From Granulicella sp. L46 (GTDB lineage Bacteria; Acidobacteriota; Terriglobia; Terriglobales; Acidobacteriaceae): a stretch of 64,000 bases of DNA. Of this stretch, positions 1-7,967 are shown piece after piece. The stretch covers positions 77,389-141,388 of the forward strand of contig NZ_LMUT01000018.1 in assembly GCF_009765785.1 (NCBI RefSeq), given 5' to 3'. A program made the position numbers and the translations under genes. The first letter of the stretch is position 1, and each line of letters opens with the position of its first letter. A model generated the notes under the pieces. The model was not told the DNA's origin. It worked only from the letters and a program-made list of their open reading frames with translations, and made no database searches.

Positions 1-430
1 GCTTGGGGGAGCCGGCCCAGTGGAAGGCTGCGGTGGCTACGGAGGAGGTGACGGTGTGGTCGGGGTGGGTGTTGATGGCGCCGTCGCCGCCGAAGGTGAT
101 GATGACGTGAGGGCGCAGGATGCGGATGCGCTGGACGAGGTCGCCGGCTAGGTTGGAGAAGCTGGCGAACTCGAGCTGGCCGTCCTGGTAGTCGAGGACC
201 TCGTACTTTTGGAGGCCGAGGAGTTTGCAGGAGGCGGCGAGCTCGGCGCGGCGAAGCTGGCCGAGCTCGGTGGTGGTGGTGGCGGTGCCGTGATAGGAGC
301 CGGCGCTACCGTCGGTGAGGCAGATGAGGCTGGTTTCGATGCCACGCTGGGCCGCTAGGGCGAGAGCTCCGCCGAAGGCAAAACATTCGTCGTCGGGATG
401 CGCTGTGATGCAGAGAAGTCTGAGTGCCAC
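1..430 (-). CDS. PIG-L family (LmbE-like) deacetylase, 3' end outside the window
   Basis: The minus-strand frame opens with GTG at 430 behind a good ribosome site (CCGGAGG, about 7 bases upstream) and runs off the left edge, giving about 143 residues. Near the N-terminus is ITAHPDDECFAFGG, the AHPDDE zinc-binding signature of the PIG-L/LmbE N-acetylglucosaminyl deacetylases; later residues (TFGGDGAINTHPDH) carry the HPDH motif that supplies another metal ligand. Members de-N-acetylate GlcNAc-type sugars, for instance in bacillithiol or mycothiol synthesis, but the exact substrate cannot be told from this fragment. It lies downstream of rnhB in the same direction, with an inverted repeat between them. 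Confidence 0.85.
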   Translation of the reverse strand, partial: MALRLLCITAHPDDECFAFGGALALAAQRGIETSLICLTDGSAGSYHGTATTTTELGQLRRAELAASCKLLGLQKYEVLDYQDGQLEFASFSNLAGDLVQRIRILRPHVIITFGGDGAINTHPDHTVTSSVATAAFHWAGSPK

Positions 431-463
431 CGAAGGTCCTCCGGAAGATTGGATGCAGTAGAA

Positions 464-562
464 CAGGGGATAGAGTGTAGGGGATAGAGTGTAGAGAAAA
501 CCAAGGCCACCTAGGGTTCGTGCCGTTCTCTCTATCCTCTATCCCCTACACTCTATCCCCTG
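464..562. repeat. 26-bp perfect inverted repeat of the GGGATAGAGTGTAG family
   Basis: Bases 464-489 are exactly reverse-complementary to 537-562, with 47 bases between. Each arm is two near-copies of the unit GGGATAGAGTGTAG. The right arm runs into the 3' end of rnhB and provides its stop codon. Single-orientation copies of the same family occur at 6611-6646 and 36449-36482. The transcript could form a long hairpin between rnhB and the deacetylase gene, but no T-run follows, so it does not look like a simple terminator. Confidence 0.85.
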
Positions 563-1324
563 CTCTTCGAGGTCTTCGACGAAGAGGTCGCCGGATTCGA
601 TGAGGGTGTCGAGGGCGGCGTTGGGGTCGGAGGCGGCTACGGGCGCGAAGGTTTTGCGATGCAACGGGCAGGGGCCGTGTTCGCGGAGGGCCTTGCGGTG
701 TTCGGGGGTGGCGTAGCCTTTGTGCGAGGCCAGGCCGTATTGCGGGTGGATGAGGTCTAGCTCGCGCATGAGGGCGTCGCGATGGACTTTGGCGATGACA
801 GAGGCCGCGGCGATGGAGAGCGAGAGGGCGTCGCCGTAGAAGAGTCGGGTCTGCGCGCAGGGGTGGGTGAGCTGGGCGAGGTCGAGCAGCATGGCGTCGA
901 TGAGCAGGTGGTCGGGGGAGGTGGAGAGTTGCTGGACGGCCTGCAGCATGGCGAGGCGGGAGGCCTGGTAGATGTTGACGCGGTCGATGGTCTCGGCATC
1001 GACTTCGGCGACGGCGAAGCAGAGGGCGACTTTGCGGATCTTGCGGTCGAGTTTTTCGCGCTGCTCGCGGGTTAACTGTTTTGAGTCCTTGAGGCCCATG
1101 CGGGAGAGGGTCGCGAGCTTGACGGGGAGGATGACGGCGGCGGCGACGACGGGGCCAAAGAGGGCGCCGCGGCCGACTTCGTCGACACCTGCGATGAGGG
1201 TGTAGCCGTGGTAGCGGAGGGCCTGCTCAGCGGCGTCGGAGCAGATGAGCTGCTTGAGCATCTGCTGTTTGGCAGTGGCTTTGGTGACGCCGGCGACCTT
1301 GGGGATGTGGAAGAGAGTGGCCAT
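539..1324 (-). CDS. rnhB: Ribonuclease HII
   Basis: 261 residues. RNase HII removes RNA from RNA-DNA hybrids and excises single ribonucleotides misincorporated in DNA. The type 2 signature AGVDEVGRGALFGPVVAAAV is near residue 45 with the catalytic Asp-Glu pair; further on are DSKQL, LLIDA and IAAASVIAKVHRD, the usual order of conserved blocks. The N-terminus is extended by about 40 residues compared with short homologues. rnhB normally follows rplS; here a plus-strand gene lies between them, so it probably has its own promoter. The last residues (about GIECRG) and the stop codon are encoded by a dispersed repeat. Confidence 0.96.
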   Translation of the reverse strand: MATLFHIPKVAGVTKATAKQQMLKQLICSDAAEQALRYHGYTLIAGVDEVGRGALFGPVVAAAVILPVKLATLSRMGLKDSKQLTREQREKLDRKIRKVALCFAVAEVDAETIDRVNIYQASRLAMLQAVQQLSTSPDHLLIDAMLLDLAQLTHPCAQTRLFYGDALSLSIAAASVIAKVHRDALMRELDLIHPQYGLASHKGYATPEHRKALREHGPCPLHRKTFAPVAASDPNAALDTLIESGDLFVEDLEEQGIECRG

Positions 1325-1560
1325 CGTGTGCGCCCGTGAGCGGAATTTAAGTGTAGCGGGATCGGATGTGGATGAATTTGTCGTGAACGGGCAAGGGCTG
1401 CGTGGCGGGGAGAGCTGGAACGGGAAGGGGTTGTGCCGAAACAGGACTGACGGGCAGAGGGAGTAAGCCTGTAGTTACTGGCGAAACGCAAACTTTTGTC
1501 CTATGCTTGCTCCACCTATACCTGAGCACGTGAACTACGGATTTAGCTGGAGATGGATGC

Positions 1561-2778
1561 ATGCGAATTGATGGAAGCTTGAGACTGCTGCTGGTCGGCA
1601 TTCCGATGTTGATGGTGGTACAGGTGTTAGCTGCGCAGGATGCGACTCCGGCAGCGGCTCCCGCTGCTGCGACGGTGCAGGATGCGACTCCAGCGGCGGC
1701 TCCCGCTGCTGCGACGGCGCAAGCGGTGCCAGCTCCGCAAGCGGCGACGACCGCAGCGCCACAGGTAGCGGCGCCCGTGAAGGCGGATCCTAAGGCGGCG
1801 AAGGCCCAGGCTGCGGAAGAAAAGAAGGAAAAGAAGGCCGAAGAGGCGAAGAAAAAGATCTATACCGGACCGAATACGGTGATCGTGCTGGCGCCGACGC
1901 CGATGCTGGATGAGATAGGAACGCAGCGGTTAGATCCCGATGGCCAGCCGATGTTCAACCCGGCAGTTCGACAGCAGCGGGATAAGAAGGGGCATCCGCT
2001 GTTCGACGACAAGGGCAAGCCGGTTTTCCAGACGGCGACCGAGCTGGGATACGACGAGAAGGGGAAGAAGATCCACTTGTCCAAGGTGAAGCCGCCGAAG
2101 ATGACTCCGGTGACCATCGCGCGGGGGACGTTTACCGTGGACGGAATGATCGGCAAGGCGGAGCTGAACTACACGATTCCTGACTTCAAGTACATGTACC
2201 TGTATGCGCCGGGGATTGGGACGCTGGTGGTGTCGAATGAACCGTTCGCCGGGGCCACGCTACAGAAGAACGCGTTCAATGACAAGACGCTGACCATAAC
2301 GACCGGAGACCATCACCTGCAGGTCGCGTCTGATAATAATCTTCTGGGCAAGAAGCCGTTGCCGGCGTATGTGCTGCTGGACCGCACCTTCGTTCTGCCG
2401 ACACCGTACCCGGTGGTGGGCTATGGCGGGTTGACGAAGGCGCCGTATGTTTGGCCGGGAAGCCATGAGAATGCGGAGTTGAAGGGCGCGTTTGTGAAGC
2501 CGCCGCCAATTCCTGTGAACCTGCAGCCGGTGTTGCTGCTGACGCCGTGCCCGGCGGGACAGATGCGGCGCGCGGCTCCTCCGGTTTTGCCGGGAGAGAA
2601 GGCTCCGCCACAACCCTGCGTGGTGATTCCTAAGGGATCCGCGACGCTATCAGGGCCTGCGGCGAAGAAGCAGGTGGCTGCGCAGACTCCGGCGGCTGCG
2701 CCAGTACCGGCTACCGCAGAAGCTGTTCCTGCACCGAATGCGGTGACGCCTTCACCGGCTCCAGCGCCACAACAGTAG
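1561..2778 (+). CDS. Secreted Ala/Pro-rich protein of unknown function
   Basis: 405 residues, ATG preceded by GGAG about 8 bases upstream. A signal peptide (RLLLVGIPMLMVVQVLAAQ) is followed by two exact 14-residue repeats (QDATPAAAPAAAT type; DNA 1636-1677 and 1678-1719) and a Lys/Glu/Ala-rich stretch that may be helical. The middle, about residues 105-300, is a compact-looking domain with KGHPLFDDKGKPVF and GTFTVDGMIGKAELNYTIPD; the tail is again Ala/Pro rich. I recognise no family. It is transcribed against the flanking rplS and rnhB, splitting what is normally one operon. A cell-envelope role is only a guess from the signal peptide and low-complexity linkers. Confidence 0.75.
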   Translation: MRIDGSLRLLLVGIPMLMVVQVLAAQDATPAAAPAAATVQDATPAAAPAAATAQAVPAPQAATTAAPQVAAPVKADPKAAKAQAAEEKKEKKAEEAKKKIYTGPNTVIVLAPTPMLDEIGTQRLDPDGQPMFNPAVRQQRDKKGHPLFDDKGKPVFQTATELGYDEKGKKIHLSKVKPPKMTPVTIARGTFTVDGMIGKAELNYTIPDFKYMYLYAPGIGTLVVSNEPFAGATLQKNAFNDKTLTITTGDHHLQVASDNNLLGKKPLPAYVLLDRTFVLPTPYPVVGYGGLTKAPYVWPGSHENAELKGAFVKPPPIPVNLQPVLLLTPCPAGQMRRAAPPVLPGEKAPPQPCVVIPKGSATLSGPAAKKQVAAQTPAAAPVPATAEAVPAPNAVTPSPAPAPQQ

Positions 2779-2798
2779 AGGTAAAGTTTGAGGCAAAG

Positions 2799-2827
2799 AA
2801 GAGGCGACCCATCGGGTCGCCTCTTTT
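2799..2827. terminator. Bidirectional intrinsic terminator
   Basis: A 12-base-pair perfect stem (AAGAGGCGACCC, loop ATC, GGGTCGCCTCTT) has A-rich sequence on the left and TTTT on the right. It lies between the converging ends of the secreted protein gene and rplS and could stop transcription both ways. Confidence 0.9.
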
Positions 2828-2848
2828 GCTGCGAATAGGTTGCGGAGA

Positions 2849-3205
2849 CTACGCGGTGCGCTCGACCTCGCGCAGACGGGCGGCCTTGCCGCGCAGACCA
2901 CGGAGGTAGAAGAGCTTGGAGCGGCGAACCTGGTAGGAGCGGAGCTTCTCGACCTTGTCGACGACCTTGGAGTTGTAGGGGAAGATGCGCTCGACGCCCT
3001 GGCCGAAGCTCATTTTGCGGACGGTGAAGGAGCCCTGGGGGCCCTTCTTGATGGCGATGACCATGCCTTCGAAAGCCTGGAGACGCTCTTTATCGCCTTC
3101 CTTGATCTTTACCTGAACGCGGACGAGGTCGCCGGCGGCAAATTCGGGGAGGTCGGTGCGCTGGAGCTTGTCGGCCAGCTTCTGCATGATGGGATGGATA
3201 GACAT
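2849..3205 (-). CDS. rplS: 50S ribosomal protein L19
   Basis: 118 residues, the normal length. L19 sits at the 30S-50S interface. Recognisable blocks are [53 protein letters not shown] and the C-terminal [18 protein letters not shown]. The start ATG has AAGGA upstream. In many bacteria it directly follows trmD; here three other genes lie between trmD (5716) and rplS, two on the opposite strand, so it must be transcribed separately. Confidence 0.98.
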   Translation of the reverse strand: MSIHPIMQKLADKLQRTDLPEFAAGDLVRVQVKIKEGDKERLQAFEGMVIAIKKGPQGSFTVRKMSFGQGVERIFPYNSKVVDKVEKLRSYQVRRSKLFYLRGLRGKAARLREVERTA

Positions 3206-3370
3206 GATGGATTCCTTACGTAAAGTCGCAGGATTCAGTTTACATCAGTTTGGGCAGATTTTGAAGGCTTTTCCACACGGATTCGTGGGGGTGGCTTGCG
3301 TTTCTTGACAACGCAGAGGAGGTCGACAAGAATCTGGATACTTTCAATCTCAATTCAAGACGGAAAACTC

Positions 3371-4081
3371 ATGGCCACCCTGGTATCTCCTGCGAAACGG
3401 ATCCGGAGCGACGACATCTTCTTTCCCGCCATGTCGCTGGTTATCTTCGGCGTGGTGTTCTATGGCTTCGCGCAGAGTTATTTCCTCGCCGGCATGATGC
3501 GGGCGAAACTGCCCAACGTGCTAGTGCACATCCACGGAGCGATCTTCGTGTCGTGGATTCTGCTGCTCATCGTGCAGAACTTTCTGGTGGCGGCGCGTAA
3601 GGTGAAGTGGCACATGACGCTGGGGGTGCTGGGCCTGGTTTTGCCGCCGCTGATGATCGTATTCGGCGTCTTGACGCTCTTTGATTCGATTCGGCGAAAT
3701 GCTACTGGCCTGCCACCTCAACTACTGCTGGTTGGCGATCTTGAGGAACTGATTGTGTTCGCTGTGTTGATCACATGGGCCATGATCGTCCGCCGCTCAC
3801 CGGCTGCCCACAAGCGGCTGATGATCCTGGGCACGATGGGCATTCTTGGACCAGCGATCAATCGTTGGCCCTTTCCCGAAGCGATTCGCCTGCCCGCGAC
3901 GATCGTGATCACCCTGGGCCTGCCGTTTATTGTGGTTGCTTACGATCTTTGGTCTATGCGCCGAGTGCAGCGGGAGACGCTCATTGGAACATCGCTAATC
4001 CTTGTGGTTGCCCTCACTCTCATTCCAGTTGTGAACCTGCCGATCTGGCAACCCGTCATCAACTGGATTCTTCGCGCGTAG
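3371..4081 (+). CDS. Multi-pass membrane protein of unknown function
   Basis: The open frame extends up to a TTG at 3296, but the ATG at 3371 (MATLVSPAKRIRSDD) is the likelier start, giving 236 residues. About seven hydrophobic segments are visible. Conserved-looking polar spots are HIHG before the second segment and KWHMTLG after it; paired membrane histidines like these occur in cytochrome b561-type and related small membrane families, so haem binding is possible but unproven. It stands alone on the plus strand between rplS and the Gly-rich gene. Confidence 0.7.
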   Translation: MATLVSPAKRIRSDDIFFPAMSLVIFGVVFYGFAQSYFLAGMMRAKLPNVLVHIHGAIFVSWILLLIVQNFLVAARKVKWHMTLGVLGLVLPPLMIVFGVLTLFDSIRRNATGLPPQLLLVGDLEELIVFAVLITWAMIVRRSPAAHKRLMILGTMGILGPAINRWPFPEAIRLPATIVITLGLPFIVVAYDLWSMRRVQRETLIGTSLILVVALTLIPVVNLPIWQPVINWILRA

Positions 4082-4151
4082 CGGTCATTTTTTCCAGACT
4101 TGTCGACAAATGAAGTTAGCTTTGCGGCACGGAAGTTTTCTCTGCCTTCGC

Positions 4152-4178
4152 GTCCTGCGCGGACGGCGAGGGCTTTCA
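4152..4178 (+). repeat. Dispersed repeat of the GTCCTGCGCGGACGGCG family
   Basis: GTCCTGCGCGGACGGCGAGG followed by GCTTT. Related copies are at 21550-21575, 21611-21637 and 34591-34613. GTCC and GGAC can pair across TGCGC to give a tiny hairpin. This copy lies in the gap upstream of the Gly-rich protein gene. Confidence 0.75.
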
Positions 4179-4252
4179 CGGCGGGGAAACGTCTTAGGGT
4201 GCGATGGCTGGACTGCGAAACTCTTTGGAGTTGTTGGGCGTCCATTACCTGT

Positions 4253-5137
4253 ATGAAGCAGCTGTTTGCAGTTGCGCTGATGGTGGTGGTGGTGGCGGCT
4301 CCGGCTTGCGCACAGCACGGTGGTGGTGGACATGGTGGCAGTGGTGGAGGATTCCATGGTGGCGGGTTTTCTGGTCGCGGTGGGTTCGCTGCGCCGGGTG
4401 GTTTTTCGGGGGCGGTGAGTCGGGGTGCTAGCGGCGGGAGAGTGTATGCGCCGCGGTATGGCGAGCAGAGCGGGGCGTTCGGTGGCGGTCCAGTTGTGGC
4501 GAATGCGCGGCCGTCGTTTTATCACGGCGGCTGGGAGCGGCGGCATGTGTATGGAGTGCGGTATGGGTATGGAGTTGGGGTCGGAGGTGTGGGGTATGGC
4601 GGGGCGGGTTATGGATGGCTGGGTGCGAATGATCCGGGATATGACTCGGGGTACGACTCTGGGGATGACCCTGGAAACGCTTCGGGATACGGGTCGGGGT
4701 ATGGAGACGGCGGGTCGTACGATGTTGGGCCGTATCAGGATGGGTCGGGTGTAGCGGCGGAGGGGTATGGAGCGCCGGGTGGGGAGCAGGTGTCGGGTGC
4801 GGAGGAACCGCCGGTGCCGTATGCGGCGGAGGCTGCGGAGCCGGGGAGCGGAGAGGGGGCCGGTGTTGCGCCAGGTTCCTTGGTTGCACGGACTTCGCCG
4901 GATGCGCGCGGTTCGTCGGTTGCGCAGCCTTCGTTGTATGACAATGACGCCGTGACGCTGATCTTCAAGGATGGGCGGGCGCCGGAGAAGATCTACAACT
5001 ATGCGATGACGCGCACGACGCTCTATGTGACCGATGCCAAGCGGCAGGAGATTCCTATCGCGGCGCTGGACCTAGCGGCTACCGAGAAAGTGAATCACGC
5101 GGCGGGCGTGCGGTTTCAGCTGCCGGTAACGCAGTAA
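4253..5137 (+). CDS. Secreted Gly/Tyr-rich protein with a small C-terminal domain
   Basis: The longer frame from 4100 is not used because MKQLFAVALMVVVVAAPACA at 4253 is a clear signal peptide; 294 residues. After cleavage comes QHGGGGHGGSGGG, then a long Gly, Tyr, Ser and Asp-rich low-complexity region (YDSGYDSGDDPGNASGYGSG). Only the last about 65 residues look folded (YDNDAVTLIFKDGRAPEKIY ... EIPIAALDLAATEKVN), resembling a short beta domain attached to many acidobacterial secreted proteins. The function is unknown; a surface or matrix role is inferred from composition. The upstream ribosome site is weak. Confidence 0.7.
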   Translation: MKQLFAVALMVVVVAAPACAQHGGGGHGGSGGGFHGGGFSGRGGFAAPGGFSGAVSRGASGGRVYAPRYGEQSGAFGGGPVVANARPSFYHGGWERRHVYGVRYGYGVGVGGVGYGGAGYGWLGANDPGYDSGYDSGDDPGNASGYGSGYGDGGSYDVGPYQDGSGVAAEGYGAPGGEQVSGAEEPPVPYAAEAAEPGSGEGAGVAPGSLVARTSPDARGSSVAQPSLYDNDAVTLIFKDGRAPEKIYNYAMTRTTLYVTDAKRQEIPIAALDLAATEKVNHAAGVRFQLPVTQ

Positions 5138-5173
5138 GGGCGCTCTGTCTTCAGGACAATTTGTGTTTGCCGG

Positions 5174-5647
5174 CTACTTCGTATCCACCGTTGCGGGGAT
5201 GGTTTTGAGGTGCCCGCTGGACGCTGGGGTACAGTCGGTTTCGCTGGAGGCGTGGGGGTGGGCGGACTTGAGGTCCTTGCTGGTGAAGTTGTAGGAGCGT
5301 AGCTTGGCGCAGGGTTGACTGGTCTGCGGGAGGAGGGCTGCGTCCGGCTTGAGAAGCGCCAGTTCCTGGGGTTGAGGCTGTAGGCCTAGCGGCTGCGTGC
5401 TGGGGTGTAGTACCAGCACATTGATGTCATTTTGCGAAGCCTTGAGTTGAAGCGAGCCGAGCCCGGGGTTGGTGAGCTTGAGGGTCGAGGGCGTGGAGGG
5501 TGCGAGCGACGGCGATTGCGAGGTTACAAGGGGGCTTGCCGGGGAGGGTGTGTCTGGAGATAGGAGCGGGCTGCGCGATTGGGCGGCGGCTGGAAGGATG
5601 CAGGCTGAGGTGAGGAGGCTGGCGGCGAGAAGACGAAGTGGCTGCAT
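5174..5647 (-). CDS. Small secreted protein of unknown function
   Basis: The start is set at the ATG at 5647 because AGAGGGA lies upstream and the protein then begins with a signal peptide (MQPLRLLAASLLTSACILPA). 157 residues. A Pro/Ser/Thr-rich stretch is followed by SLQLKASQNDINVLVL and a C-terminal part with two Cys (SQPCAKLRSYNFTSKD and ETDCTPASS) that could form a disulfide. It lies downstream of trmD on the same strand. No family recognised. Confidence 0.65.
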   Translation of the reverse strand: MQPLRLLAASLLTSACILPAAAQSRSPLLSPDTPSPASPLVTSQSPSLAPSTPSTLKLTNPGLGSLQLKASQNDINVLVLHPSTQPLGLQPQPQELALLKPDAALLPQTSQPCAKLRSYNFTSKDLKSAHPHASSETDCTPASSGHLKTIPATVDTK

Positions 5648-5715
5648 GGGCGGTCCCTCTGGTTGGGAGTTTAACGCTGCGGAGGGTTCGTTGGTGAGCG
5701 GGTTTGCAGGAATTT

Positions 5716-6606
5716 TTAGGGCAGATCGGGGGGTGGGCAATACCCGAGGCTAGCAAGGTACTCGCGGTCGTCGTCGGAGAGGTCGGCGGTTAGGAGGAGG
5801 TCGGGACGGTTGGCGAGGGTTTTTGCTAGCGCGGCCTGGCGGCGCCAGCGGCGGATGGCTAGATGGTCGCCGTTGCCTAAGACGTCGGGGATGGAGAGGC
5901 CGAGGAAGTCGGCTGGGCGGGTGTAGTGGGGGTAGTCGAGGATGCCGTTGGAGGAGTTGGTGGAGCGGGGTGGGAGTTGCGCGGCGTTCGGTTCGGTGGC
6001 GGCCCGGGTCCGAGAGTCCGGACCCGGGGCACCCGCGTTGGGGGCGGATGGGTCGCCTTCGCCGAAGCTTTCGTAGCGGCTGGAGTCGGCGTGGCCGAGG
6101 ACGCCAGGGAGTAGGCGGACGGTGGCGTCGAGGAGGATGGCAGCGGCTAGCTCGCCGCCGGAGAGGACGTAGTCGCCGATGGAGAGCTCTTCGTCGCAGA
6201 AGAGTTGGGAGACGCGCTCGTCGACGCCTTCGTAGCGGCCGCAGAGGAGGACGACGCGATCGAGAGTGGCGAGGCGGCGGGCGGTGGACTGCGTGAAGCG
6301 CTTGCCCTGGGCGGAGAGCAGGATCACCGTCTCGCGCGCGGTGTCGCGTGTGGGCTTGGGAGTGAGGGCGAGGAATTCGAGGGCTTCGTGGATGGGTTGG
6401 GGCTTGAGGACCATGCCTTCGCCGCCGCCGAAGGGACGGTCGTCTACGGTGCGGTGACGGTCGTGGGTGAAGGTGCGGAGGTCGTGGATGTGGGCGCTGG
6501 CGAGGCCGGTGCGGAGGGCTCGGGAGACTACGCCGTGGCCAAGGATGCCCTGGTCGGGAAGGGCGCCGAAGAACTCCGGAAAGATGGTGAGGATGTCGAA
6601 GCGCAT
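5716..6606 (-). CDS. trmD: tRNA (guanine-N1-)-methyltransferase TrmD, with an in-frame repeat insertion
   Basis: 296 residues; the family is usually about 230-260. TrmD methylates G37 of tRNAs with SAM. MRFDILTIFPEFF, DDRPFGGGEGMVLKPQP, LLCGRYEGVDERV and SIGDYVLSGGELAA build the trefoil-knot SAM site. Between residues about 182 and 220, just before the conserved ILDYPHYTRP, is an extra Pro/Ala/Ser-rich stretch encoded partly by a hairpin repeat (6003-6028). The insertion lies between the two halves of the fold, a place that can tolerate a loop. The ATG has no visible Shine-Dalgarno because another repeat (6611-6646) lies just upstream. Confidence 0.95.
   Translation of the reverse strand: MRFDILTIFPEFFGALPDQGILGHGVVSRALRTGLASAHIHDLRTFTHDRHRTVDDRPFGGGEGMVLKPQPIHEALEFLALTPKPTRDTARETVILLSAQGKRFTQSTARRLATLDRVVLLCGRYEGVDERVSQLFCDEELSIGDYVLSGGELAAAILLDATVRLLPGVLGHADSSRYESFGEGDPSAPNAGAPGPDSRTRAATEPNAAQLPPRSTNSSNGILDYPHYTRPADFLGLSIPDVLGNGDHLAIRRWRRQAALAKTLANRPDLLLTADLSDDDREYLASLGYCPPPDLP
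6003..6028. repeat. Hairpin repeat inside trmD
   Basis: CCCGGGTCCG and CGGACCCGGG form a perfect 10-base-pair stem with a 6-base loop (AGAGTC), followed by GGCACCCG. The same architecture (10-bp stem, 6-base loop, GGCACCCG after it) recurs at 15454-15479 with compensatory changes in the stem. In trmD it encodes about residues 193-201. Confidence 0.85.
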
Positions 6607-6610
6607 AAGA

Positions 6611-6646
6611 GCAGAGTGTAGAGGATAGAGTGTAGAGCGTAGAGGG
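6611..6646 (+). repeat. GGGATAGAGTGTAG-family repeat between rimM and trmD
   Basis: GCAGAGTGTAGAGGATAGAG continuing TGTAGAGCGTAGAGGG. It occupies most of the 60 bases between the rimM stop and the trmD start, where the trmD ribosome site would be expected. Confidence 0.75.
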
Positions 6647-6666
6647 TGGGTAGTGCGAGGAAGGGC

Positions 6667-7311
6667 CTAAGCGTTAGGGTCTTCGGAGTCGGGGGCAAAC
6701 TCTTCGGGGCCGGTGAGGAGGCCTTCGGGGAGGTGCATGGTGATGCGGCGGGCGGCGATGTCGATGGTGTCGATCCAGGCGAGGACGAAGGGGACGAGGA
6801 TGGGTTCGGCGCCGGGGGGCTGGTCGGCTAGTTCGATGGAGAGGAGCGGGGCGGCGTCTTCGAGGCGGGTGCGGCCGTCGGGGGCGGTCGCGAATTCCAC
6901 GTCGGTGACGGTGCCGGCGGGAGTGTTGGGGGAGGCAGCGTCGTAGAGGGTGCAGCCGAGCAGGTCGCCGACGAAGAAGGTGCCGGAGTCGAGGGGTGGG
7001 AGCTGGTCGGTGGGGATGAAGAGCTGCTGGCCTGCTAGGAGTTCAGCGGCGGAGATGCTGTCGCAACCGGAGAGCTTGAGGACGACACGGCCGGCGTTCT
7101 TGCCGGTGGGGAAGAAATGCTCTTCGATGTGCAAAGGGAGGGTGTTGGGTGCAGGGGCAGAGGCATTCGCGGGCGCGAGGAGGACTTCGCGGTTGGGTGC
7201 GAAGAGGTTGGGAAGATCGCTGAGGGGGTCGGCGAGGAGTTCGCCGCGACGCCCTTGCGGGCGTAGCAGGCGAGCGATGGGAAACCAACCTGAGGTGGAG
7301 ATGCCGGTCAA
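6667..7311 (-). CDS. rimM: Ribosome maturation factor RimM
   Basis: 214 residues from a TTG start with AGAGG about 9 bases upstream. RimM binds S19 and helps assemble the 30S head. The N-terminal RimM domain opens with GWFPIARLLRPQGRRGELLA (the G-x-x-G-x-x-G-E-like block) and contains LSGCDSISAAELLAGQQLFI; the C-terminal PRC-barrel part has GTFFVGDLLGCTLYDA, GTVTDVEF and ILVPFVLAWIDTIDIAARRI. It follows khpA and precedes trmD, the normal order. Confidence 0.93.
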   Translation of the reverse strand: MTGISTSGWFPIARLLRPQGRRGELLADPLSDLPNLFAPNREVLLAPANASAPAPNTLPLHIEEHFFPTGKNAGRVVLKLSGCDSISAAELLAGQQLFIPTDQLPPLDSGTFFVGDLLGCTLYDAASPNTPAGTVTDVEFATAPDGRTRLEDAAPLLSIELADQPPGAEPILVPFVLAWIDTIDIAARRITMHLPEGLLTGPEEFAPDSEDPNA

Positions 7312-7383
7312 CGCTGTGGGCCTCTGGAATAGCGCAAAAAGACTCTGGGAGCGCGGACGGGAAGAGGCATGGTGCGAAGGAGG

Positions 7384-7713
7384 CTAGTCGCGCTCAGGGT
7401 AATTGTTGGAGTCGTGAGGGTGGTCGGTTCGGCCGGCCTCGACGATATCGAGCGAGAAGCGGCGCTGCAGTTTCATACTGGCCGCACCAAGGATGGTACG
7501 CAGAGAGCGCGCGGTGCGACCCTGCTTTCCGATGACCTTACCAATGTCGCTGGGAGCGACGTGGAGGCGAAGTACGGTTGCGTCCTGGTCGGTAAGGACT
7601 TCGACCCGAACTGCATCGGCATCATCGACGAGGGCCCGGGTAATCTCCGTCATTAGAGCTTGCATTTCCGAGACAGCGCGATTGCTGTCGGGGACTGCGT
7701 TGGGATCAGACAC
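7384..7713 (-). CDS. khpA: KH-domain RNA-binding protein KhpA
   Basis: 109 residues with a GTG start and GAGG upstream. A single type II KH domain carries the GxxG loop in APSDIGKVIGKQGRTARSLR, preceded by VEVLTDQDATVLRLHV. KhpA binds RNA, often together with KhpB/Jag, and is regularly encoded between rpsP and rimM, as here. N- and C-terminal tails (MSDPNAVPDSNRA and DHPHDSNNYPERD) are probably disordered. Family identity is clear; the specific RNA targets are unknown. Confidence 0.93.
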   Translation of the reverse strand: MSDPNAVPDSNRAVSEMQALMTEITRALVDDADAVRVEVLTDQDATVLRLHVAPSDIGKVIGKQGRTARSLRTILGAASMKLQRRFSLDIVEAGRTDHPHDSNNYPERD

Positions 7714-7967
7714 ACATACACCTCAAGAGAGTAGTTAACGCCGGCACTACATTGGGGAGCCGCTCTCTTCGATGGAAGGGTCTCGTCCGTTACCGCTCTG
7801 AGGTGTTGCGCGCCCGGGCTGGAAATCTGATGTATTCCGCTGCAGAGGTCTACAACTACGTCAAAACGGCAGTGTTGGCTTAGTGTGAGTTTACTGCAAC
7901 ACGGAGGGTGGAGGCGGTACTCTTTAGATTCTCTTAAAAACCACGGAAGTTACTGCAAGATGGTTAC

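Noticed and set aside
464-562. CRISPR array
   Set aside because: Only two arms in opposite orientation, with no regular spacers; other repeats in the window are also not evenly spaced.
1636-1719. Mobile repeat in the Ala/Pro-rich protein
   Set aside because: The two 42-base units are a local tandem duplication within the coding sequence, seen nowhere else in the window.
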